From positions 4,278,001 to 4,342,000 of the forward strand of contig JAHRBS010000004.1 of NCBI GenBank assembly GCA_024305745.1: 64,000 bases of DNA, written 5' to 3'. The notes beneath the pieces were generated by a model, which was given only the letters and a program-made list of their open reading frames with translations, did not search any database and was not told the DNA's origin. How positions within the stretch are numbered: the first letter of the stretch is position 1; every line of letters begins with the position of its first letter. This stretch comes from Polyporus tsugae. Lineage: Eukaryota; Basidiomycota; Agaricomycetes; Polyporales; Polyporaceae. Shown in pieces: positions 23,342 through 34,900 of this stretch. The position numbers and the translations under genes are program-made.

Positions 23342-24976
23342 ATGTCGAATGGCGAGGAGTCTCAACCTACCGACGAGCAGACAGCCAGGTCGACGATGCA
23401 GCTTCAAGGGCGGAACCTCAGTCCCTCGGATGAAGCGCAACTCATCAACAGTGTACCTCCAGAGCTGCTCGTGCAAATCATCGAAGAGGTCTATCTGCTC
23501 CTTCGCAAAGCCGGAATAAACTGGGACACCAACTGGACGATCCCGTATCAGCTCGTCTGCCGTCACTGGCGAGATGTCATCTGTGCGACCCCCCAGTTTT
23601 GGAAGGAGATCAGCGTCAACTCTAGCCCGAGGTGGTTGGAATTCTGCTTGACGCGATGCGCCGGCGCACTCGCCACGGTACATGTCTGGCACCCCTCCTC
23701 GCCGGACAAGACATTTGCGACGCTCCGCCGTCATGCCTGGCACATCAGAGCATACCATATCCACTGCGACGTCCCAGAATTAGATTACCTATCCGGTCTC
23801 CCCTTGCTACTCGCCACGCCTATGCCTGCACTGGAATCCCTGTCACTTGACGGCCCATACCGCGAGAACGAAATCCTCGAGGTCCCAATCACCCACGACC
23901 TCGTCCCCCGTCTTACTACCCTCTTCCTTCTCAACTGCACAGCCCCTCGTGATACGGCAGTGTATACATCGCTGCGCAGTCTCACATTCTTAGGATCCCA
24001 GTGGACGATCTCCTACCACGAGTTCCTCGATTTAATGTGCAAATGTGGCGACCTCGAACACCTGAGCCTGCAGCTGGACGAAGATGTCCTCGACGCATTC
24101 TCCGACGAGCTTGCGAATCCCACGACCGGCCATCCACCCCGCATGACACCAGTCGTGCTCCCTCGCCTGAAGGTTTTGGAGTTGCGCGGACCACGTGCAC
24201 TCCTCTTCCACCTCCTTGCCGTTATACACGCGCCGCAGGCTACAAAAATCGACCTCACGAACTGCCTCGACGACGACGAGCCCGGTCCTCTTATCACGCG
24301 TGTCCTCGCCCCCAACCCGCAGCTACGCTACCCGTTCCTATCCTCGCCCCGCGCTGTATCCCTCAGCTGCTGGGACGGGGACCCCTACAAGCTGTGTCTC
24401 CGATGCGGATCCGACAGAGACGCGCTTTTCTGCGTCGACTACGGGATGGCCCACAACGAGTTCTGGCCCGGGAACGCGTACCTGGAGCACAACCTCGTCG
24501 CGATCATGGACCTCTTCTCCCTCGCCTCCGTCGACACCCTCGAAGTCGAAGGCTGTCCCGACCAGGTCGCGGTCGGAACCTGGCAGCGCGTATTCGAGAC
24601 GTTCTCGAACCTGCACACGCTGCATGTCAAGGGAAGGGGCACCCTCGACTCCCTCTGGCTAGGGCTCTCCCGCGCGACCACGTCCTCATTGGAGCGCCGC
24701 GGGGCGGTGTGCTGTCCTTTCCTCTCCGAAGTCGCCATAGATGATCGCTCTTGGGTTGCTTCCCGCTTCAAGTTCGCAGCCACCACAGCGCTCTTAGACA
24801 TAGTGCGTGGGGTGCTGCGAGCTCGCGCCGATGCCGGTGGTGCCCGCCTCCGGAAGCTTCAGCTGTATCTTCAATACACGGACGAACTGTGGACTTCCGA
24901 GTTTCGTGACACATTTGTGCGGGACGTGAGGGCGCTGGTTGAAGAGCTGGAATATTATCGCGATTGGGGGACGTAG
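23342..24976 (+). CDS. F-box protein, family 1, copy B
   Basis: Same architecture as copy A: F-box (INSVPPELLVQIIEEVYLLL, PYQLVCRHWRDVICATPQFW) followed by LRR-like segments and the family C-terminus (GGARLRKLQLYLQYTDELW, VRALVEELEYYRD). About 544 residues, intronless. The stretch 23723-23880 is base-for-base identical to 21120-21277 of copy A, although flanking coding sequence differs at many sites, suggesting gene conversion. Start chosen by alignment with copy A, where MSNGEESQPTDEQ matches MSDDEESRPSDEQ. Presumed SCF adaptor, substrate unknown. Confidence 0.85.
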   Translation: MSNGEESQPTDEQTARSTMQLQGRNLSPSDEAQLINSVPPELLVQIIEEVYLLLRKAGINWDTNWTIPYQLVCRHWRDVICATPQFWKEISVNSSPRWLEFCLTRCAGALATVHVWHPSSPDKTFATLRRHAWHIRAYHIHCDVPELDYLSGLPLLLATPMPALESLSLDGPYRENEILEVPITHDLVPRLTTLFLLNCTAPRDTAVYTSLRSLTFLGSQWTISYHEFLDLMCKCGDLEHLSLQLDEDVLDAFSDELANPTTGHPPRMTPVVLPRLKVLELRGPRALLFHLLAVIHAPQATKIDLTNCLDDDEPGPLITRVLAPNPQLRYPFLSSPRAVSLSCWDGDPYKLCLRCGSDRDALFCVDYGMAHNEFWPGNAYLEHNLVAIMDLFSLASVDTLEVEGCPDQVAVGTWQRVFETFSNLHTLHVKGRGTLDSLWLGLSRATTSSLERRGAVCCPFLSEVAIDDRSWVASRFKFAATTALLDIVRGVLRARADAGGARLRKLQLYLQYTDELWTSEFRDTFVRDVRALVEELEYYRDWGT

Positions 24977-25104
24977 GACAGTCCTGCTTGGTGGTATCTA
25001 GAATACTTGTATGATAAATTCCCGCGGACGGATGAGTAGTGAATTCACCGGGGTGCCCGAAGAGCTTGCCGTGATGCACACTTGTCACACGCCTGTAAGT
25101 TAGC

Positions 25105-25389
25105 TCACACTGTGGCTCTGTCCGGGCCCTGAGTTACGAATGCGTCGAACAATCCGACTTGGTCGATGGTCCAGCCCGAGGCATTCTCGGTGGACCAGCA
25201 GCAGTAGAGGCCACCCGTGGACGACGGCCATCCGCCCTCGGTTGTGCTATTGGTGGCGGCGGCCGCAAGGACGGCGATGGAAAAAGTGGTAAGGGGCAGG
25301 TGAGCACTGTAATAGCAGGTGAGCACTGTAATAGTTGAGTCGCACTGGCGAGTGCTACTTGTGGGTGTGTGCGTGTAGGGCTGCGGCAT
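25105..25389 (-). CDS. Possible small secreted protein or remnant
   Basis: The minus strand carries LTTFSIAVLAAAATNSTTEG, which looks like the core and cleavage region of a fungal signal peptide, followed by a short Gly/Ser/Trp/Cys segment (GGLYCCWSTENASGWTIDQ) and a stop. The 5' part (MPQPYTHTPTSST...) does not look like a signal peptide and is separated from it by a 19-bp tandem duplication, so the real start may be damaged or lie in another exon. It sits in the 3' flank of the fucosyltransferase-like gene. Function unknown; could equally be a chance frame. Confidence 0.25.
   Translation of the reverse strand: MPQPYTHTPTSSTRQCDSTITVLTCYYSAHLPLTTFSIAVLAAAATNSTTEGGWPSSTGGLYCCWSTENASGWTIDQVGLFDAFVTQGPDRATV
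25297..25334. repeat. 19-bp tandem duplication
   Basis: CAGGTGAGCACTGTAATAG occurs twice in direct succession with no mismatch (25297-25315 and 25316-25334). Perfect identity points to a recent duplication. 19 is not a multiple of three, so it shifts any frame running through it. Confidence 0.95.
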
Positions 25390-25476
25390 CCTGCAAGAAC
25401 AGTCGGAAAAGCAGATATTATGGTCAAGGCTCTACGGTGTGATCAATGTTACATGTACAAGTAACGAGGGCGATGT

Positions 25477-27469
25477 CTACCAGAACCTGTTCGCGTCTGC
25501 AGGGATATCCTTCGCCATTCGCAACATGACGATGTTCGACGTCAAGCTCGAGAACTGCACCAAACGTTCAACGAAAAGACCGCGCGTGAGCTCGCGAACT
25601 TCCCGGCCCCCTAGGTGGGGCCCAAAGAAGACGAAATGTGACGCACCCCGTTCCCAATGAGGACCTGCGCGCGCTGCCCAATCAGCATGTCCACCGACTG
25701 CGCGACGAACTGCTGCTCCCAGCTGAGCTCCAAGTCCCTACTGCTCGCAATCCTTTCCCACCCGCCTAGCTTCGCGAGCTCCCTTCTGAGCTCCTCAATC
25801 CATAGGAGCTTCCCGTTCGTCATGACGTATACATGTTTGAGCCCCTTCCCTGCCGGCGTCGCGCGGACCTCCGCCACGCGCGCGACGATCTGCCCGATGT
25901 CCGGGAAGCAGTGGCGCAGGTAGATGTCCTTGCCTTCCTCCGTGTACTGGCCCCGCCCCGCCGGCGGTGGTGGTACGAACTGGTCGGGCAACTCCGGAAA
26001 TTGGTTGAAGCCGTTCCACTGTGACTGCCAGCGCGCAAAGTGCATGCAGTGCTCCTCAAAGTCGCCGCGCCGGATATGGAGCACGAGCAGACCAGGGATG
26101 ACGTCGTATGGGTATGCGGGAGACGAGAAGAGGTCGGGTAGCCAGCCGGTGTTCATGAACAGCCGACGGTTCTTCATGAAGCCGTCCTCGATAAGCTGCG
26201 ACCAGCGGAACTCGGTGATGACAGGAGACTTCTTGAGCGAATCCCAGATAGCGAGCATGCGCTTGCTCCCAAATATCCTGTATGCGAGCGCGGATGCAAC
26301 GATGATTAATTATCTCTCTTACTACAACAGAGTCGGTGAAGGCGACATACCAGATGCTCCAAATTTGCGTCCCCGTGATTTCGACGCAGCCTGGGAGCGT
26401 CCTCAGCTTGTCAACCCAAGTCCGCATGACCTCGTCGGCGTCGACGACCGCCGCGTCAACAAGCTCGTCGCTCACGATGGCGTGCGGCTCAGGGCAAACT
26501 TTATCCCAGTACTCCTTGACAACAGCTCGTGGTGCGGGATCGCCCGGGGGCCACGACCCCCCGGCGGTAGGACCTGCAATTCGTGAGATAATTGAGACCT
26601 GCTATATGCACCAAAATAAACAAGCGGGGATGACGTCCGACCTCGCACGATATGTCGCAGCCCACAGCGTTTTATGCCGGTAGGTGACAGCCCTCCCGGA
26701 TAGATGACTCGCTCTCGAGGGACGACGAGGCGGAAGTCGGATGTACTTCCTTGAACAAGAGATCGCATGTAGTGGGACTTACCTCTTAGAAGAGCGGCTA
26801 TGGGTATTCGCGAAGGGATGAGGTGACCGTTGTAGTCGGTATAGTCTGAACCATCCGCGTTCCAAGTGTAGTTGTTGTAAACGAACCTGCAATGGCGGTC
26901 AACGAACACTTTCATTGCGGACATATAAAGTATTTCCTTACGCTCTTCCCGACTCGTGGGCTAAATATGCGTTCAACAGGTGTTCCTGCATGGCATTCCC
27001 CCACCCGGACCCTACCCCATATGAGCTCCCACACAAATCCCCGCGAACACGTCACAGACAACTCACCACGCACATGGTTCGCATACCATATGTACCGCCC
27101 TTGCGTGCCTTCAGGATACGGGAGATTCGAATTGTGCTGCGGATGCTGCAATTCCTGGAGGTAGTGCTCGGTGTACAGGGGCGGCTTGCGATTTGGATCG
27201 TGGGCATTTGGGTCTGAGTTCGACTCTGCGACAAGGATGTCGAAGCCGAAGAAGAAGTGCACGGTCAGCAGGCAGAGTGAAACGAGGAGGAGGAGGCGGA
27301 TGATGGGCTTGGTGCAAAAGCGCGCCAGGGGATTGCCATTGGCTGAGTGACGGTGGGCGTGGCTATGTCGTGAGTCGGAGTTGTTGATAGGGAGGATATC
27401 GTAAGAGCTGCCACGCTCGGGGGCCCATGGCCGCGAGCCAGACAGCCGTGAGGAAAGGGAACGCAGCAT
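25477..27469 (-). CDS. GDP-fucose protein O-fucosyltransferase-like, type II membrane protein
   Basis: Predicted Golgi/ER glycosyltransferase of the fungal O-fucosyltransferase-like group. Six exons (27469-27067, 27011-26942, 26886-26783, 26573-26351, 26277-25647, 25554-25477) sum to 502 residues. A signal-anchor (RLLLLVSLCLLTVHFFFGF, about 50-70) follows a basic cytosolic tail. The luminal part has RGSGWGNAMQEHLLNAYLAH near the start, the donor-binding type motif LLVLHIRRGDFEEHC, and near the end DMLIGQRAQVLIGNG joined by splicing to FSSLTSNIVMLRMAKD and the terminal RFW. The last exon (78 nt) is short but clearly required by the family C-terminus. Intron 3 is 203 nt, unusually long here. 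Acceptor substrate cannot be inferred. Confidence 0.82.
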
Positions 27470-27823
27470 GGCGTGTGTGCTGGCCGACGGTGGTCGTGGA
27501 GGACACACACAGACAGAGTGCTGGAGCCCTCGTACCGATAACCATGTATGGTAATGATGACGCAACGCCGATCTTTGACCAACTGTTCACCTGTGCCTGC
27601 CAAGCTTAATTGCCCTTTACCCAAAGTACTTACGTGGCTGCAGGAGCCTGGGTGCTCGCTTATAATCGATAACCTATCTTCGCGGGAAGATATAAACTGG
27701 TTTATAGCGGTTTGCATGGTCAAAGTAGTCCTTGTTTCGATAACGCGCTCAAAGTCATCATCAAAGTCGTCCACCTATCACCAGTCCGATGTATCGCACT
27801 TCGCTACGCTACGTTGCTCAGAG

Positions 27824-28706
27824 TCAGGCAGCATCGCTCTTTGCCTTCTTACGCGGAGGCTCGTCCTGCTCGTTTTGCCCCTCAACGCTCTCCGAAACCT
27901 CTCCACTCTGGCCCTCCTCAAGCTCGTCTGCGCCGCTGAGAGGCGCTTCCCTCTCCGCGCCGGCCTCTTCATCGACGTCGGGCTCGAGCTCGTCGCTCTC
28001 GAGCTTGCGCTTCTTCGCCTCCTTGGGCTTGTCCTCTCCCTCACCACCCTCTTCCTTTCCTTCAACCTCGCTTTCTTCCTCCGTCGGATTCTCCTCTGCG
28101 TCGCCTTGAGCCTGTGAGGTCTCATCATGGCCACCGTGACCATTGGAGATTGAGTCCGTGCTAGGCGCATTGCCGTGTTCTTCGTCCAGGGTCTTCAGAG
28201 GATCCTGAGAAACGGGTCAGTCGCTCTACTGTCAACGCAATGCCACCAGTACTCACATGCCCCCAATTCTTCAGGCTGATAGTGCTTTTGACGTGTTCGA
28301 GCTCCTCCCGCGTCTTCGTCTCCTTCAAGTGGTCCTCCTGCGCCAGGTGCCTCTTGTTATACCTAAACAAACGCCGTCAGTCTCAGAGTACATGCGACGC
28401 TCGCGATAGGACCTTGCTCTCGTAAACGAACCCAACAACTTTGCGCATGTGCTCGAGATCCTCCTGTGCGTCGCGCGTTAGCGCACGATGTCAACGTGCC
28501 CCCAGGAATACACCGACCTCGTCATACTTCTCTGGATCCTTGGTGGGGTTTTTCTTCAGGATTTCAACGATCTTGTGCCCGCTCTCGACCCCCACGCCCG
28601 TCCCCGCGGTCGCGCTCTTCGGATCCTCGAGCCATGCCTCGAGCTCTTCAGCGGTCATGTTCACCTCCTCGTTGAACTGCGCAACGACCTCCTCCTTGGA
28701 CTTCAT
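27824..28706 (-). CDS. DUF3140 family protein with acidic nuclear-type tail
   Basis: The N-terminal half matches the DUF3140 pattern: EEVVAQFNEEVNMTAEELEAW, GHKIVEILKKNPTKDPEKYD, EDLEHMRKVVGFVYESKV, KRHLAQEDHLKE and ISLKNWGHDPLKTL. The domain is small, found in bacteria and fungi, and has no established function. The C-terminal half is strongly acidic (ENPTEEESEVEGKEEGGEGE) with two basic clusters that look like nuclear signals (KPKEAKKRKLES and PPRKKAKSDAA at the end). Three introns interrupt the gene. The first in-frame ATG at 28706 begins directly before the domain; an upstream extension to 28832 is leader. I infer a nuclear or chromatin-associated protein from the tail only. Confidence 0.8.
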
Positions 28707-30775
28707 GGTGGTTCGCGTCCTGGCTGCGCGCGCGATGGGGGATGAAATGACAGGAAGATGGGCGGGATTACGAGACGTGTCTGGCTTGGGACGCTTTATG
28801 TGACAGACATTGCAAACAGTTGACGCGGCCAAGGTCTTTTGCTGTCAGTTACGGTGAGGATCCCATGGGGTATCCGTTGCTTCCATTGACCGCGCGGCGC
28901 TATTGACAGGCCTATAACCGGGGCATACCCGGTAGAACACCCTGTCGGTTCCGACACGGTTCTGCCAATCCCTCTCCGCCACGCGTTTTCCAGAGAGTCA
29001 TCGTTCAATGTAAACAGATGTGCCACTGCTCGTTAGGTGTGTGATTCGCGGTGTTGTCCCTTCCTAATATTCGCCATAACGGGATTGACCCTCATTCTAG
29101 GCAATACCATGGCATCCTTGCGGCCGCGGATCCTCTCCCTTCTTACGGTATGATTGGCTACAGAGTCCCGACTGCCGTTCTACCACGGAAAAACATCTTC
29201 CCTTGGCTGTGTGGCGGTGCAGCTGCGAGTAACCACTACGAACCTCTGGATTAGCTGTTCGAATATCGGACCATTTTGTATAATGCAGCCAAGACTCCAG
29301 TAATCTTGGAACGGACACGATTTACAGGGTTCCGGTTAGTGTCCACCCAAAGGCTTCATGACACCGATGCTCGGCGTTATCTGGGCATCCGAGTCGTGGC
29401 CGCAATATGCAGTGTGCCCTCCTCCTCCTGCTTTCATATGGAGAGGTAACATCTTGCAGGTATGTGCGCTTTATTTACTGAATGAGTAACGCTTTTAGGC
29501 CATCTTCTTGAAGACTTGGCGCGGCCCTTGGGAGATGTCTCGAGTGCCACAAGATCTCGGAGATCTGTGAGTGGTTATTTCGTCGCACAAACGTCTAACC
29601 ACTTCTGATCGATATCCCAAGACCATTCGGCCTCGTGCCCTGCCCACCCACGGGCCCTTGCTTGACACGAGTCGGCGGTCGGTCGACGTACACATTTCAA
29701 GCTCTCCACGCCTTCCGGCTACTACTTGTTAGCCTCCGGCGGCTCTGCACCTGCACCGCGTCCACACAACCTTATTTTTCGGTACCAGTGAACCAGCAAT
29801 GCGTCCGATTTACGGTGCAGGCTCCAAGTTCCAATGCCCCACCTGGTTCACTGTTCTCGGACACACTGCAAGCCCCAAGGATGTCGATGGCCCACCCGCC
29901 ACATCCGTCCACGACGACGGGCCCGCATCGCTTACGATTCTACGACGGCTAATGATGCCCTCGTGGGTCCCGCATATTTAAAGTTGGGTGGCTGGAATCT
30001 CAAGAAGCCTGACACGCGGAGGTCTTTCCCGGCCGGGCAGCCAAGGCCAGCGATCGTACATGTAACATGTCAAGGCCGCGGAGGTTTCCTCCTCGGATAT
30101 ATATAGCACCGTCTTGTATGCCGGTGTCAATTCGACGGGAATCGAAGATTGAGGCCTGAGGTTTTTGAGACTCGTTCGACGTTCCTTGTTCGCGTTCGTC
30201 GGCCGATGTGGTGCAAATGACCGTTGCGCTTGCAGAGGAACGTGAACGTAAAGTTGCGGCGAACATGCTGCGGGAAAATACAGTATGTAATAAAGTTGAA
30301 CTTGCCGTGGTCGCGAGGGCTGTGTGTGGGGTCATAACTGACGTCATCATGTCGAGCTCGCTCCCTAAGTAGAACAGCGCTGCCGTTTCGAAGTCGATGC
30401 TACGCCGCCGAAGTTCAGTTCATAGCCAGACAGCTGATGAGAACTAAGCAGTATGATCAGTTGAGAAACGCGATCTCTCTGAAATGTCTGCGTGTCTGAC
30501 AGAAGCAAAGGTTCAGTTGAATCTAGAAGTTAAACATACCATAGTCAAATCAAAGTCAAACAGACACCCGATCGATTACATATTACATAATACGGATCGG
30601 ACAATAGATTTAACTATATAATGTGGGTGCTCTTCAATAATTGTTATTATTATATGCTAAGGGATACCTGAATGATGCGCGCTAGCCTGCAGGCGGTCGT
30701 TCGGTCCGTCGCCACACTTCAGATTTTCACCTCCAACGGTCATCTCGTTCGCGTCGCTCCTTCCAAAAGCTCATC
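28707..30775. other. Gene-poor stretch between DUF3140 and NOP10 genes
   Basis: About 2 kb, partly AT-rich near 30500-30660. Longest frames are under 120 codons and show no family resemblance. One 51-codon frame from about 30219 (MTVALAEERERKVAANMLRE) is helix-like but unrecognised. No repeats with clear ends were found. Confidence 0.45.
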
Positions 30776-31091
30776 ATGCATCTCATGTACACGCTCGATC
30801 AGACTGGGAACAGAGTATACACTCTCAAAGTACGTGACACATGGCGTCTCGGTTTGCAGACAAATGACGACAAGTCGCTGCTCCCGCCAGAAAATTACGG
30901 ACTCGGGCAAGATCACCAAGTCCGCTCACCCAGGTCCGCTCACCCTCTGAACGCCGCATCCGTCCAACTCGACTCACAACAGTGCTTCTACAGCGCGGTT
31001 CTCCCCGGATGACAAGTTTTCACGTCACCGGGTGACGATTAAAAAGCGCTATGGCATCCTGCCGACACAGCTGCCGAGCAAACCTCTGTGA
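30776..31091 (+). CDS. NOP10: H/ACA snoRNP protein NOP10
   Basis: Small core protein of H/ACA ribonucleoproteins, which pseudouridylate rRNA and snRNA and, in many eukaryotes, form part of telomerase RNP. Three exons (30776-30829, 30891-30933, 30994-31091) give 64 residues, the normal length. The spliced protein begins [18 protein letters not shown] and continues with the hallmark [20 protein letters not shown] and [10 protein letters not shown]; each block is split by an intron, which is why no single frame shows it. The tail LPSKPL is slightly longer than usual. The call is firm because all NOP10 positions line up across two introns with canonical GT-AG ends. Confidence 0.95.
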
Positions 31092-31923
31092 AGCTCTGCG
31101 GTTCGCACAGACACCCCTTGGCGGGAGCCGCTACTCCCACCATCGACGCGCTTCCCCAAGTGCGCCATGCACGAGATCGGCCAGGAGGAGGAGAACAGGA
31201 CGTCGGAATGCCGTGGTATCGCCTGGATGTTTCCACCACCCCCCTGCCACGTATTGTATCAGTATCACCCGCACCGGGCTCGCGCATTCGGAATGACCAG
31301 ATTAGTTTCTGGTACGAGGCGCGTGCGTTCCGACTGTCTACGTGTGAGTTGCGGCTCAGGTTGACGTGCGTGCGTCCTCTCAGTCGTATTTGGCATGTTC
31401 TGGGTGACTAGCCTGTTGCGGCAGCGGACGTATGTAGTCGTGAGATGCTTGGCGAGGAACATCGCTCTCCCGACCGGCCATGTTGGGCCAACGTGCGACT
31501 CGATATTATTAGCCAGATGCCTCCGCGGCCAAGAATTCGAAGGGAAGATGATACTCACGTCAGCGGCTTTGAGATTCTCCTCCTCGCCTCGGGCTCCTGG
31601 AATAATCCTCCAACCGTAGCATATAGCGAGCTTCGATTTAGATTTATGAAGGTGCTGGTCAGAATGCGGTTGCGTAATAAGTAGTATGAAGGCTCCGTTG
31701 TTGGTGGGAGGGGGCTTGAAGAATTGAAGAGGGCATGGAGGAGGAATGGAAATAAATTATGGGGACGGACAGGAAACAAAAGTAAATCCAGAGGACAAGG
31801 GGTTATCTGGCCAAAACGGGCGGAGGAAAGGTTGAGGTCGTCAAGAGGCTGGAGGCGGTCTCATCTGAACGGTGGCGGCCAGGTCGCCGGCGCTGCCAGT
31901 CGCTCTTTTGACCACGACCCTCC
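31092..31923. promoter_or_regulatory. NOP10 3' flank and chitin synthase promoter
   Basis: About 0.8 kb without recognisable coding sequence. The part after 31680 is purine-rich (GA-rich tracts around 31700-31850) and probably forms the chitin synthase leader. Confidence 0.45.
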
Positions 31924-34900
31924 ATGGACCATCGCGGCCAGCGTCCCCCGCGTTCTGCCCGGCCACCGGGTCAGCCGCAGCCTCAGCCTCACCCCCCGCC
32001 TCATTCCCAGTCTCCGCCGTCATATCCCGCCTACTCGGCCGCTTACCCGTCACCTGCATACCCCGATCAGCCAGCCTCGGCATACCGCCCTCCGCCCCAC
32101 CCCCAGCCAGGCCTCTCGTCCCCAAGAGGCGTCTCCTTCCAGCACAACGAGGTCGGCGACCGTAGCAATCCCTTGGACCAGAACCGGCAGAGGCACTATT
32201 CGGCCTACCAGAGCACCTCGCCAGCCCCGATGGACGTCGAAGGTGGCTTCGGGGACGGCAGGGTAGGCAGGAAGAAGTCCCTTGTCCGCCCCGACAGGGA
32301 GAAGATCGATCCCGGCCACCGGCAGTGGCACTACCGCAACCACGCCGCCCAGCTCGTCAACGATGGCGGTAACGCCGTCCCATCCCGTGCGTACCCGTCC
32401 CTTCACTCTACTCCTCTCATACCCACTCCCCCATGTTCCGCGCTCTAGCGACGGGCAATGCGCCCCAGAGAGGCCAGTTGCGTCGCGGAAAGTCTCTGCT
32501 CGGGCGAGAAGAGGACCAGCACGAGTCGGGGCTCGCCCTCTTCAAGCGCGGCACCCTGCGACGCAAGAAGTCCTCCGCTGAGGCCGCCAACCCTGTCGAA
32601 CCACCCAAGTCCCGAGGCTGCCTCGACAACATCGGACCGGGCCCAAAGGACGCCTGGTTCGTTTACTGTTACATAACGACGTGTTTCGTCCCGCCATTCC
32701 TTTTGAATTTCTGCGGTGAGCATTCGAATTTGATTCTAGCTTTTGAATGCACCGTTAGAGCTGGTTTGGGCCAGGCATCCGCACGCCAGAAGCGCAACGA
32801 GCATGGCGCGAGAAGATCGGGCTCCTCACTATCATCCTTAGCCTCATGGCCGTCGTTGGTTTCATCACGTTCGGCTTCACCGAGGTCGTCTGCGGCACGC
32901 AGCCCAACCGCTTCCAGTCCGGCCAAATCGACACGGCGTCCGTCATCATCCACGGCTACGACTACGACTTCAGCAAGTTCCACCATCCCCAGGTTGGCCC
33001 ATTCAACGGCAACGCGAACCCGCTCTTTGAGGGCGGTTGGAACGCCGCCGCCGCCGATATCTCGTTCCTCTTCCAGAACACGAACGGCCAGTGCAGCCAG
33101 TTCATCACGAAAGCGAACGACTCGACCATCACAGGCACCAACGGCAACCTCAACTGGTACTTCCCGTGCAACATCTACAACCAGTTCGGCACTTCCGGCG
33201 TCAACATCACCAACTACGACAGGGACACAACTTGCCATGTCTCCTCGACCGCCCGCAATGAGCTCGCGTCCATGAAGCCGCAAGGCCAGGTGTACTACAC
33301 TTGGGACCAGATCCGCAACTCGTCGCGCAACTTGGCGGTATTCGAATCGTATGCAGAGCTCCTGCCATGGGCAAATTTGTTGATCACTGACGTAATATCT
33401 GCAGGACGGTGATCGACTTGGGACTCCTGAACTGGCTCAGCAAAGCGGAGGTCAACTACCCCGATCTCTTCGATCAGATGAAGACTCCGGACGGCACGTA
33501 CAACGGGAAGGACCTGAGCATGTTTTTCCTGCGCACGAACCAGCGCCCGATGGGGAAGTGCTTAGAGCAGCTCGCTACCGTCGGGTTCGTCGACACGAAC
33601 AGCATCGGGTGTGTCGCGTCTCAGGTCGTGCTGTACGTCTCCCTTGTCTTCATCGTCGGCGTCGTCGGCATCCGTTTCGTCATGGCCGTCCTTTTCTCCT
33701 GGTTCTTCTCCTGGAAACTAGGCAATTTCAAGCGCGAAACGTACGAGGAACGGATGCGCCGTGCACAGGAGATCGAGAACTGGACAGATGACATCTACCG
33801 GCCCGCCCCTAGCCAGTACCGGCCCAACGTGCAGAAGAATGGTATTCCCAAGAACAACAGGCGCAACACCTTCTTTCCTAGCACCTCTCGTTTCACGCCG
33901 TCGGAGAGCGCCCTTAAGGGTGTCGGCGGACGTCCTTCGACTGCCTATGGTATGTTGGAACCAATGCCGTACAAGCGCAGCACGACGGTCAGCATCTACG
34001 GCGGCGCCAGCTCCAAGAGCCTCAAGCCTTCGCCCTCCGATACCCCTCCCTATCGCCAATCCCGCAGTTCGACTTCTCTCGCCACCGACTCCCAGCGCTT
34101 TGCTGACAATCCCTGCCCGTTCCCTCTCCACAACGTCGTCCCTCAGCCGGCGCCAGACTGGGAGCCGTTTGGATACCCACTGTGCCATACCATCTGTCTC
34201 GTCACGGCTTACTCCGAGTCTGTCGAGGGTCTCCGCACCACTTTGGATTCCCTTGCTACCACCGACTACCCGAACAGTCACAAGCTCATCCTAATCATTG
34301 CAGACGGTATGGTCAAGGGTGCAGGTAACACGGCCACAACTCCCGAGATTTGTTTATCCATGATGAAGGACTTCGTCATCCGGCCCAACGAGGTCGAAGC
34401 GCACTCGTACGTCGCCATCGCGGATGGCCACAAGCGGCACAACATGGCCAAGGTTTTCGCAGGCTTCTACCAGTACGACGACGCCACGGTTGAGCGGTCG
34501 AAGCAGCAGCGTGTGCCCGTGGTCCTCGTTTCCAAGGTCGGGAACCCGCTCGAGGCTAACGACGGGAAGCCGGGTAACCGCGGGAAGCGCGACTCGCAGA
34601 TCGTCCTCATGGCGTTCCTCCAGAAGGTCATGTTCGACGAGCGGATGACGACGTTCGAGTACGAGTTCTTCAACTCGGTCTGGCGCGTGACCGGCATCAG
34701 CCCCGACCGCTACGAGCTCGTGCTATGCGTCGACGCCGACACGAAGGTCTTCCCGGACTCGCTCAGCCGGATGGTCTCGTGCATGGTCAACGACTACGAG
34801 ATCATGGGTCTTTGCGGTGAGACGAAGATCGCGAACAAGGCCGAGACGTGGGTTACGATGATTCAAGGTCTGTTTCCACTCTCGTCACGCGCGCATACAC

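Noticed and set aside
25611..25646. Fucosyltransferase C-terminus VRHISSSLGPT
   Set aside because: Readthrough of a GTGCGT donor; the spliced exon restores the conserved end.
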